From Promicromonospora sp. MEB111 (lineage in GTDB: Bacteria; Actinomycetota; Actinomycetes; Actinomycetales; Cellulomonadaceae), in the NCBI RefSeq assembly GCF_030209445.1, contig NZ_JARVSD010000001.1:186001-250000 (forward strand): a stretch of 64,000 bases of DNA, written 5' to 3'. The position numbers and the translations under genes are program-made. Positions 48,577 to 56,155 of this stretch are shown in pieces; position 1 is the first letter of the stretch, and every line of letters starts with the position of its first letter. The notes under the pieces were generated by a model. The model saw nothing but the letters and a program-made list of their open reading frames with translations, searched no databases and was not told the origin of the DNA.

Positions 48577-50100
48577 ATGTCGAAGGTGCGACGGGCGCTC
48601 GGCGCGACCGTCGGAGCGGCACTGTTCATCAGCGGTGCGGGTGCGGTATCGGCTGTGGCAGAGACACGCGAGGGTACGGTCACCGTCTCGTCGGGTGGGT
48701 ACGAGGTCACGGCGCGAGTCGTCGTGAGCGACCGCACGGTCGGGGTGAGCTACGACACGCCTGTCGACATCTACGTGGAGCACGACGGCGACTCTGTCTC
48801 GCTCGATCACGGTTCGGTGGTGGTGACCGACTCCGCCGGACAGGATCTCTGGGCGGGGGACTCCGGTCTCACCGAGATCGCCGAAGGGCATTACAGGGCG
48901 ACGCCGCGGATCCAGAACGGCACGCCGATCGGTGACTACACCGTCTCCTTCGTGGCGTTCGTGGGCGTCGACGGAGCGAGAGGGCCGGTCCTGGTGCGTA
49001 TCGGTGCGACCGACCTGGTGACCTTCAAGGTGCGCTACGTGTCAGAGCTGAAGCTCGTCTCCCGGTCGTCGAGCCTTCCGACGGGGGCGACCACCACCCT
49101 TGCCGGCACTCTGATGTTGAGAACCCGCGACGCCGCCGGTAACTACCCCCGTACGCCCGCGACGGGGACCTTGGTCGAGATCGCTTTCGACCCCGAGGGA
49201 TCGGCGGCCCGGAGAACGGTGGGCACCGCGAAGGTGACCAGTACGGGGTACTTCCGGTTGGACACCCCGGTCACGGCGACGGGTATCTGGTACGCCTCGT
49301 ACGCCGGAACCGAGACCCAGCATCCAGTGACCGCCAAGACCGCGCAGACGGCACGTCCGCACACTCACGCGATCCACCAGGGGTCTGCCGGGCGGACTGT
49401 GAACGGCGCCGCCGCGGGGATCCGTGTCACGACCACGGATGTCGTCACCACCTTGACTCCCCAGGTCGTCCGGGTCGACTTCGGACTGACAACCCAGAGC
49501 AGCCTCCTGAGCACCAGCGGGCTGCATCTCAAGGGCCGACGAGGTGAGGGCAAGTACCCGAACGGCCGCTACTTCGGAGGCACGCACAAGACCAACGCCG
49601 ACAGCAGCGCCGGCTACATCAGCGTCACCATGGACGGCATGACGCCGCCCGGTGTGTACGACGCCGGTGGGCTCCTCGTCATCTCGTCCTGCACCCGGCC
49701 CGAGTCCTCGTCGGGAGACTGCGGACGTAGACAAGTGGAGATCAACGACGGCACGATCACGACGCTCACTGTGAAGCGAGCCACCAAGACGTCGATCTCC
49801 GCCTCATCGACGTCGTTCACCGGAGCCAGGACGGTCACCCTCAAGGGTTCGGTGCAGAAACTGCAGCCGGTCAGTGCGACGAAGGCCGGCTACCGCGCCT
49901 CCGCCAACACGCCCGTCAAGCTCTACTGGGATCCCTCGGGAGCTACTGGTCCCCAGTTCAAGAAGACCGTCTACACGAACACGAGTGGTGCCTGGACCGC
50001 GAAGTACCGCACGAGCCTGTCCGGCCGATGGATCGCGGAGTACCCGGGGGCCGCGCTGAGCGCATCCTCCAAGAGCGCCGTCACCATCACCGTGAAGTAG
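48577..50100 (+). CDS. Secreted four-domain surface protein, paralogue 1
   Basis: A 507-aa exported protein of unknown function, first of four paralogues. The signal peptide (about 1-30) ends AVSAVAE. Four beta-rich segments follow: domain 1 about 32-150; domain 2 about 155-260 with TGTLVEIAFDPEGSA; domain 3 about 270-400 with GRRGEGKYPNGRYFGG and a Cys pair (SSCTRPESSSGDC); and a C-terminal domain about 405-507 with KRATKTSISASSTSFTGA, NTPVKLYWDPSGATGP and SGRWIAEYPG. No LPxTG/LAxTG motif, membrane anchor or enzyme motif is seen. The ATG at 48577 or GTG at 48574 follows GAGG. ATCACC lies 112 bp upstream. Confidence 0.75.
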   Translation: MSKVRRALGATVGAALFISGAGAVSAVAETREGTVTVSSGGYEVTARVVVSDRTVGVSYDTPVDIYVEHDGDSVSLDHGSVVVTDSAGQDLWAGDSGLTEIAEGHYRATPRIQNGTPIGDYTVSFVAFVGVDGARGPVLVRIGATDLVTFKVRYVSELKLVSRSSSLPTGATTTLAGTLMLRTRDAAGNYPRTPATGTLVEIAFDPEGSAARRTVGTAKVTSTGYFRLDTPVTATGIWYASYAGTETQHPVTAKTAQTARPHTHAIHQGSAGRTVNGAAAGIRVTTTDVVTTLTPQVVRVDFGLTTQSSLLSTSGLHLKGRRGEGKYPNGRYFGGTHKTNADSSAGYISVTMDGMTPPGVYDAGGLLVISSCTRPESSSGDCGRRQVEINDGTITTLTVKRATKTSISASSTSFTGARTVTLKGSVQKLQPVSATKAGYRASANTPVKLYWDPSGATGPQFKKTVYTNTSGAWTAKYRTSLSGRWIAEYPGAALSASSKSAVTITVK

Positions 50101-50108
50101 TTCGAGCG

Positions 50109-50138
50109 GCTGCGCCGGCTCAGCCCCGCCGGCGCAGC
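50109..50138. terminator. Bidirectional hairpin terminator
   Basis: A perfect 11-bp stem (50109-50119 with 50128-50138) and 8-nt loop between paralogue 1 and the convergent DUF6328 gene. It overlaps the last codons of DUF6328. Confidence 0.75.
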
Positions 50139-50599
50139 ACCTCGGGGAGCAGCACCCACAGCACTGCCATCACGACGAGCGCACCGGCGCCCGCGATGAT
50201 CCCCGCCGTCCGCCCGACCACGACGTCGAACACGAGCAGCGAGGCGCCCGTGATCACCAGGGCGAGGGCCGCCAGGGCGGCTCGGGTGATGCGGTCGGCG
50301 AGGGTGACGATGTTGCGCTTCATCTGCTTGCGGAACAGCGCCCGGTGCACGCTGACGGGCGCCACGATGAGGGCGGTCGCGGTGACCGAGGCCACGACGA
50401 GGGCCAGGTAGACGACGACCTGGTACCGGTCGAGGTCGGCGAACCGGGACTGGAAGGGCAGAGTGAGCAGGAAACCGGTGAGGATCTGCACGCCGGTCTG
50501 CATGACGCGGAGCTCCTGGAGGAGCTCGTTCCAGTTCCTGTCCGCCCGTTCGGTCTGCGTCTCCTGTCGTCCGTCGGTCTGCATAATCCCCATTCTCAC
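50120..50599 (-). CDS. DUF6328 family membrane protein
   Basis: A 159-aa protein with four predicted membrane helices and a family-like segment ELLQELRVMQTGVQILTGFL followed by LTLPFQSRF. Function unknown; the DUF6328 label is from memory of similar actinobacterial proteins. In-frame starts exist at GTG 50599, ATG 50593 and ATG 50584, none with a good ribosome site; a TAAATC box just upstream may indicate a leaderless message. It interrupts the array of secreted paralogues, on the opposite strand. Confidence 0.75.
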   Translation of the reverse strand: MRMGIMQTDGRQETQTERADRNWNELLQELRVMQTGVQILTGFLLTLPFQSRFADLDRYQVVVYLALVVASVTATALIVAPVSVHRALFRKQMKRNIVTLADRITRAALAALALVITGASLLVFDVVVGRTAGIIAGAGALVVMAVLWVLLPEVLRRRG

Positions 50600-50735
50600 T
50601 CAACGTCCGATTTAGCGTCCGGGGCGAGGAAAATTCACCCGCTCGCATCACCGCCTCCCGTGGCCCGCCCCTGTCGGCCGGGAGAGCATGCGCCTGGGCG
50701 GGACGCGTCCGCGTCCCTCTAACGAGGGGGCTGCT

Positions 50736-52289
50736 TTGAACAGATCGAGGATGCGGGCGTCGCTGGGTATGGCGCTCGGGGCCGCACTGCTGATGACCGG
50801 CGTTGCCACGACTCCGAGCCTCGCGGCGGAGGTGAGCACGGCACCGCGGCCGGGCGTCACCGCGGACCGTGTGACCAACCGGGTGGACGATGTCGTCGTC
50901 TCCGCCAAGATCTCCCTGCCGCCCGGCGGGGACGTGGTCGGGTCGATCACCGGCACCATGTCCATCACGCACAACGGGTCCTCCGCGGCCATGCGCTCCG
51001 GACGCATGACGATGGTGGACCCGGAGGGCCGCAGCCTGACCGGGGCGCAGTTCGTGGCGTCGGGCACGGCCAACACCTGGACCTCGAAGGTCACGCTGCC
51101 GGCCGACGCCGAGCCCGGTGTCTACGAGGTGTCCGTGGCGGCGGAGATCGACGTGACGACCACCGACGGCGTGGTCAAGGTGCCGATCCGCACCGCGGAC
51201 CCGGTGCTGGTGCCCTTCCGGGCGAAGCGGAACATCCCCCTGATCTGGACCTCGCCGGCGAGCGCGCCCGCGGGGTCGACGGTCTCGTTCTCCGGGGCGG
51301 CGAACATCAGGAGCCTCGGCACCGGTGACTACGAGCCGGCGGCCGACCAGGAGGTGAAGGTGTACTTCGACCCCACGGGCGACGCGCCCGAGGCCTTCAT
51401 CGAGACCCTGACGACGGACGACCGTGGCTTCTTCACGACCCGGCAGCAGCCGGGCGCGTCCGGCAAGTGGCGTGCGGAGATGCCGATGACCGACTCGGGC
51501 GCGAAGGCGGTGTGGACCCTGACCTCGGCGGAACGGGCCCGCGACACCACGCTGCGGCAGGGCACCGTCAGCGCCACGCAGAACGGCTTCACCGCGGGCG
51601 ACCACCTCATGACGCACGACGTCGTGCTGGGCCTCGCCCCCGTGCAGCGGCGGGTCGACGTCGGCAGCCTCGACTTCACCGTCGGCGGCACGTCCGGATG
51701 GGTCAGCGCCGAGAGCCGGCGCGGCGAGGGCAGCTTCCCCGACGGGTACCGGGTGCAGCGGGAGCTGACGCACTCCGGGATCGGCACGAGCCACGTGACG
51801 TTCACCTTCAACCCGACGCTGCCGGCCGGCATCTACGACATCGGCATCCGGGATGCCATGAAGGCATGCTCGGCGCCCGACTGGGACGGGCTCGAGGGCG
51901 GCACCAGCAACTGCACGCACAACGTGCTCGTCGAGGACCCCACGGTGACGACCATCGTGGTCAAGAGGGCGACCACCACGACGGTCGCGGCCTCGCAGAC
52001 GTCGGTGCCCTCGGCGCGGAACATCACGATCAGCGGTGACGTGAAGCGGGTGCAGCTGGTCAGCGGCGGTGGCGCGGCGATCCGGCCGGCGCCGAACACG
52101 CCGGTCAAGCTGTACTTCGACCCCACGGGCTCGGCGCCCGCGGTCCTCAAGAAGGAGGTCACCACGGGTACTGACGGCACCTTCTCGACGGCGGTCAACG
52201 CCGCGGCGTCCGGGCGGTGGATCGCCAAGTACGCGGGCACGAGCCTGCTGGCGAAGTCGCAGGCGGTCGTGACGGTGACGGTCGGTTAG
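50736..52289 (+). CDS. Secreted four-domain surface protein, paralogue 2
   Basis: A 517-aa exported protein. The TTG at 50736 is preferred because GAGGGG lies about 5 nt upstream; ATG 50751 would be too far. Signal peptide to about residue 38 (TPSLAAE). The layout matches paralogue 1: domain 2 with QEVKVYFDPTGDAP, domain 3 with SRRGEGSFPDGYRV and two Cys (KACSAPD, TSNCTHN), and a C-terminal domain with KRATTTTVAASQTSVPSA, NTPVKLYFDPTGSAP and SGRWIAKYAG. TTCACCC at 50634-50640 is 102 bp upstream. A 17-bp hairpin lies downstream. Confidence 0.75.
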   Translation: MNRSRMRASLGMALGAALLMTGVATTPSLAAEVSTAPRPGVTADRVTNRVDDVVVSAKISLPPGGDVVGSITGTMSITHNGSSAAMRSGRMTMVDPEGRSLTGAQFVASGTANTWTSKVTLPADAEPGVYEVSVAAEIDVTTTDGVVKVPIRTADPVLVPFRAKRNIPLIWTSPASAPAGSTVSFSGAANIRSLGTGDYEPAADQEVKVYFDPTGDAPEAFIETLTTDDRGFFTTRQQPGASGKWRAEMPMTDSGAKAVWTLTSAERARDTTLRQGTVSATQNGFTAGDHLMTHDVVLGLAPVQRRVDVGSLDFTVGGTSGWVSAESRRGEGSFPDGYRVQRELTHSGIGTSHVTFTFNPTLPAGIYDIGIRDAMKACSAPDWDGLEGGTSNCTHNVLVEDPTVTTIVVKRATTTTVAASQTSVPSARNITISGDVKRVQLVSGGGAAIRPAPNTPVKLYFDPTGSAPAVLKKEVTTGTDGTFSTAVNAAASGRWIAKYAGTSLLAKSQAVVTVTVG

Positions 52290-52345
52290 TTCGCCGCCGT
52301 CGGCGGCTACCGGGCGTCGGCGACCGGCGGGAGGTCCGCCTCCGT

Positions 52346-52389
52346 CAGGCGGTCAGGCATGGGTTCTCGGATCCATGCCTGACCGCCTG
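52346..52389 (+). terminator. 17-bp perfect hairpin between paralogues 2 and 3
   Basis: CAGGCGGTCAGGCATGG (52346-52362) pairs perfectly with 52373-52389 around a 10-nt loop. It is the longest perfect hairpin stem noticed in the window. There is no T-run; a terminator for paralogue 2 is the simplest reading. Confidence 0.7.
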
Positions 52390-52529
52390 GTCGGGGCGGA
52401 CTTTGTGCTGTCCGCGCACCCGAAAGTTCACCCCGGGGATTCTCAGCCGACTCGCACCTTTTGTCGCGGCGCCTGACAGGATCAGGCCTGTTCCCGGTTG
52501 CCGGGCCACTCCCCACCTGCGAGGTATCC

Positions 52530-53690
52530 ATGGTCGTCCGTGTCCGGAAGCCGTTCGGCCAGGTGCTCGGCCTGGCGCTCGTCGGGAGCCTGCTGGGCGG
52601 GCCGGCGGCGGTCGGGGCACCGGCCGGCGAGGACGAGGTGGGTCTGTCCACCTACACCTACAACGACATCGCCCTCGCCCCGAACGTGGCACCGGCGGGC
52701 TCGCCGGTCCAGGTCCACGGCTTCGTCGGACACGGTCCATACTCGCCCGCGGCCGGGGAACTCGTGACGATCTATTTCGATCCGGCCGGGACGGCGCCTC
52801 GCGAGGCCGTCGCGACCGTGACGACCGACGCCGACGGCTGGTTCGCCAAGACGGTGCGGCCCAGCACCTCCGGCACCTACGACATCGTCCGGCCGGGCGA
52901 GGACGAGGACACGCTCCTGGGTCCGGGCACGGCGACGTTCACGAGCCGCAAGGTCACCCAGCCCGTCCGGTCGGTCGTGGTGTCGGGTACGAAGAACGGG
53001 CACACCGCGAAGGCGCGGGTGATTGTCCAGGACGTCGTGACCCGGATCGAGCCGCAGACGGTCTACGTCGATGCGGGGCTCCTGACCGCGGGATATCCGG
53101 GGAACATCAAGTTCTCCGGGCCGTACATGACCAACCGCCGCGCGGAAGGGCGGTTCGGTGCGGGCGACGTCTACTACAGCAGCGGGGAGTTCCCGTGGCG
53201 GACGAACTACAGCGCGACGCGGGCCTACCGGCTGTCCGCCGTGCACCCGGCGGGCTTGTACGACGTGCGGTTCACGGGCGAGATGGCCGTCTGGACGGAT
53301 CGCTGGGACGCCGAGGAGGCGCGTGTCTCGATGCCGGGGGACGTGGTCACCACAGTGCGTGTTCGCCGGGCGAGCAGCACGACGATCGCGGCGTCGGCGA
53401 CGTCGTTCACGGGGCCGAAGACGATCACGCTGCGCGGTGCGGTGCGCAAGGTGCAGCTCGTGAGCAACACGAAGGCCGCGATCCGGCTGTCGCCGAACAC
53501 GCCGGTCAAGCTGTACTTCGACCCGGCCGGTGCCACGGGGCCGCAGTACAAGAAGACGGTGCGGACGAACTCGAAGGGCGTCTACACCACGACGTACCGC
53601 ACGACGCGGTCGGGCCAGTGGATCGCGAAGTACCCGGGCACGGACCTGCAGGCGCCGTCCGAGCGGGCCGTGACGATCACGGTGAGGTAG
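52530..53690 (+). CDS. Secreted surface protein, paralogue 3 (short form)
   Basis: A 386-aa exported protein. ATG at 52530 with GAGG 5 nt upstream. Signal peptide to about residue 28. Domain 1 of the other paralogues is absent: after the signal the protein enters domain 2 directly (SPVQVHGFVGHGPYSPA, GELVTIYFDPAGTAP). Domain 3 has the altered motif NRRAEGRFGAGDVYYS and no Cys pair. The C-terminal domain (KTITLRGAVRKVQLV, NTPVKLYFDPAGATGP, SGQWIAKYPGTDLQAPS) is very close to that of paralogue 4. TTCACCCC at 52427-52434 is 103 bp upstream. Confidence 0.75.
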   Translation: MVVRVRKPFGQVLGLALVGSLLGGPAAVGAPAGEDEVGLSTYTYNDIALAPNVAPAGSPVQVHGFVGHGPYSPAAGELVTIYFDPAGTAPREAVATVTTDADGWFAKTVRPSTSGTYDIVRPGEDEDTLLGPGTATFTSRKVTQPVRSVVVSGTKNGHTAKARVIVQDVVTRIEPQTVYVDAGLLTAGYPGNIKFSGPYMTNRRAEGRFGAGDVYYSSGEFPWRTNYSATRAYRLSAVHPAGLYDVRFTGEMAVWTDRWDAEEARVSMPGDVVTTVRVRRASSTTIAASATSFTGPKTITLRGAVRKVQLVSNTKAAIRLSPNTPVKLYFDPAGATGPQYKKTVRTNSKGVYTTTYRTTRSGQWIAKYPGTDLQAPSERAVTITVR

Positions 53691-53745
53691 CGGCGTCGCG
53701 ATTCACCTCGGCAACAGGATTGGTTGGCACGTGGAGAGGCTGTTC

Positions 53746-55269
53746 ATGCGCGCTTCGGTGCGGCGAGTAGTAGGTGTCCTGTCGGCGTTGGTCCTGACGG
53801 GCGCGGGCCTGATCGTCGGTGCAGGCCCGGCGACTGCTGGCGTCGGGATCATCTCCGGCTCGAACGGAGACATCCAGGTCACCGCCCAGGTTCATGTGCC
53901 CGATCAAGCTCCGTACATGGCTGTCTGGCTGGAGCACAACGGCATCTCGGCTGAGCTGACCAGCGCGATGATCCGGGTGACGAACCCTTCGAACGAGGAG
54001 ATCTACGCTCGGGAGACTGCGTTCGAGCGGCCCGGGACCACCAGGTGGGAGGCGAGTGACTTCGAGCTTCCGGCCGGCCGGGAGCTCGGTCGCTACCTGG
54101 TGTCGTTCGATGCCGTGGTCGTGGTGCAGACCGAGTCCGGACCGGTGAATGTTCGTGTTGCGGGCACCGACGCGGTCGAGTTCTTCCAGCGCAGAAGTCC
54201 ATATCTCAGGGATTTCCAGGCGACCCCGCAGCACATTCCGGCGGGGGAGAAGGCCGTGGTCTCGGGTATCGCGGTGCTCGGATCGCCATACAGCCAGGTT
54301 CCATTTGCCGGTGAGCAGGTTGAGATCTGGTTCGACCCCAAGGGGACGGCTCCACGTGTCTATCGCGGTTCGGCGACGTCCGACGCTCGCGGTTACTTCG
54401 AGACGACGTTGGTCGCACCGTCGGACGGCATCTGGCGGGCGGTCGTCCCCGAGTCCGACAGGTACAAGCGCTCGTCGCCGGCCGACACGCCGCAGGAGAC
54501 ACGGCAGATCGACCGGACAACTCATTCAGGTTCTGCGTCCAAGACAGCGAAGGGCTACGCGGGCGGCGTCCGGATCATCGCGACGGACATCGTGGTGGGC
54601 ATGGAGCCGGCGACAGTGCGGTTCGACGCCGGCATCCGCGGCCTCGGCTGGGCCCGGAGCGCGAGCAATCTCTGGTTCGAGAGCCGGCGTGGCGAGGGTC
54701 GATACCCGAACGGGATCGTCCGGACGGCGACCCTGGAGTGGCAGCACGAGGTGGGCACCGACTACTTCTTGCAGTCGACCCACACGACTGCGCGTGTCAG
54801 CCCGCTGATGCCCGCCGGCGTCTACGACGTAGGGGTGGACCAGCAGTACGTCTCTATCTGCTTCTCGCCGGCGCCCGAGTCACGCAGCAGCTGCAAGGCG
54901 AACGTCATCGTCAACGACCGCACGATCACCACCATGACGGTCAAGCGTGCCAGCAGCACGAGCGTCTCGGCGTCGGCCAAGACCTTCACGGGGCCGAAGA
55001 CCATCACTCTGAGCGGTGCGGTGCGGAAGGTGCAGCTGGTCAGCGACACGAAGGTCGCGAACCGGCTGTCGCCCAACACCCCCGTGAAGCTGTACTTCGA
55101 CCCCGCCGGCTCGCGCGGCCCGGTCTACAAGAAGACCGTCAAGACGGGCTCGGGCGGCACCTACTCCACGAAGGTCGGCACGAGCATCTCCGGTCGCTGG
55201 ATCGCCGAGTACCCGGGTACGGCTCTCCAGGCGCCGTCCCAGCACGCCGTGACCATCACTGTCAGGTAG
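53746..55269 (+). CDS. Secreted four-domain surface protein, paralogue 4
   Basis: A 507-aa exported protein, the same length as paralogue 1. ATG at 53746 with GGAGAGG 6 nt upstream; GTG 53731 is an alternative. Signal peptide to about residue 32 (AGPATAG). Domains as in paralogue 1: domain 2 with EQVEIWFDPKGTAP, domain 3 with SRRGEGRYPNG and two Cys (SICFSPAP, SSCKAN), and a C-terminal domain with KTITLSGAVRKVQLVSDTK and SGRWIAEYPGTALQAPS. It starts 55 bp after paralogue 3. TTCACC lies at 53702-53707. Confidence 0.75.
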   Translation: MRASVRRVVGVLSALVLTGAGLIVGAGPATAGVGIISGSNGDIQVTAQVHVPDQAPYMAVWLEHNGISAELTSAMIRVTNPSNEEIYARETAFERPGTTRWEASDFELPAGRELGRYLVSFDAVVVVQTESGPVNVRVAGTDAVEFFQRRSPYLRDFQATPQHIPAGEKAVVSGIAVLGSPYSQVPFAGEQVEIWFDPKGTAPRVYRGSATSDARGYFETTLVAPSDGIWRAVVPESDRYKRSSPADTPQETRQIDRTTHSGSASKTAKGYAGGVRIIATDIVVGMEPATVRFDAGIRGLGWARSASNLWFESRRGEGRYPNGIVRTATLEWQHEVGTDYFLQSTHTTARVSPLMPAGVYDVGVDQQYVSICFSPAPESRSSCKANVIVNDRTITTMTVKRASSTSVSASAKTFTGPKTITLSGAVRKVQLVSDTKVANRLSPNTPVKLYFDPAGSRGPVYKKTVKTGSGGTYSTKVGTSISGRWIAEYPGTALQAPSQHAVTITVR

Positions 55270-55319
55270 CCCCGAAAAGCAGGTTGACCTCCTGCTCTGC
55301 CCAGGTCTAGCCTCGAAGA

Positions 55320-55343
55320 TGACCAGATGAACGAATCTGGTCA
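55320..55343. promoter_or_regulatory. TetR operator palindrome
   Basis: TGACCAGAT (55320-55328) and ATCTGGTCA (55335-55343) form a perfect 9-bp inverted repeat with a 6-nt centre, 36 bp before the TetR start. Size and position fit autoregulation of the tetR-rph operon. Confidence 0.8.
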
Positions 55344-55378
55344 CACTTTCACGAAGGCCAGGGGTGGAGGCACCAGCC

Positions 55379-56155
55379 ATGGGCGCGACGACGCAGCGGC
55401 GGGGGACCGCGCAGCGCAGGTACGAGCGCGCGGAACGGATCCTCGACGCCGCCACCGGGCTCGTGCTGCGCTGGGGCTACGACAAGACCACCATCGACGA
55501 CGTCGCCCGGCACGCCGGGGTGGCCAAGGGCACCATCTACCTGCACTGGGGCAGCCGCGAGGACCTGTTCGCCGCGTTGATGCGGTGGGACCGGGCCCAG
55601 ATGATCGGCGCGGTGCGGCGGCGCCTCCAGGAAGATCCGGCGACCGCGACCCTGCCCGGGCTGTTCGGCCTCCTCGCCCACGAGCTCCACCGGCGTCCGC
55701 TGCTGCAGGCCGCGATGGTCCAGGACTCCGCGGTGCTGGGCAAGCTCGTGGCCCGCAAGCAGACCAGCACCACCACGCCCGACATGGTGGCCCCGTTCGG
55801 CGAGTATCTCGCCACGCTCCGGGAGCACGGGATGGTGCGCGCCGACCTCAGCCTGGAGGACCACCTCACCCTGGTCGCCGCCGTGCTGCACGGCTCGCTC
55901 GTCTCGCTGCGGATGATGCCTGACTCGCTGCGGGTGTCCGACGAGCGCGCCGGAGAGCTGATCGGCGACGCGCTCGCCCGCGCCTTCGCGGCTGAGAACC
56001 CGCCGTCCGACGCTGCGCGCGCCGTCTGCGCGGACGCCACCCGTGCGTTCGTCGACCAGGCCTACGCGGTGGCGCGGGCCAAGCTGCGGGAGTCGCTCGG
56101 CGACGACCTCCCGCCAGAGGAAGACCTCTCGCCAGCAGAAGGAGACCCGTCGTGA
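55379..56155 (+). CDS. TetR family transcriptional regulator
   Basis: A 258-aa repressor. The N-terminal helix-turn-helix (about 20-65) reads TTIDDVARHAGVAKGTIYLHWGSREDLF; the C-terminal part is a helical ligand and dimer domain with a long acidic tail. ATG at 55379 follows GGAGG by 8 nt. It overlaps the next gene in a GTGA, so the pair is one operon, and it is likely to repress itself and the phosphotransferase through the palindrome at 55320-55343. Its ligand may be the drug or metabolite modified by the downstream enzyme. Confidence 0.92.
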   Translation: MGATTQRRGTAQRRYERAERILDAATGLVLRWGYDKTTIDDVARHAGVAKGTIYLHWGSREDLFAALMRWDRAQMIGAVRRRLQEDPATATLPGLFGLLAHELHRRPLLQAAMVQDSAVLGKLVARKQTSTTTPDMVAPFGEYLATLREHGMVRADLSLEDHLTLVAAVLHGSLVSLRMMPDSLRVSDERAGELIGDALARAFAAENPPSDAARAVCADATRAFVDQAYAVARAKLRESLGDDLPPEEDLSPAEGDPS

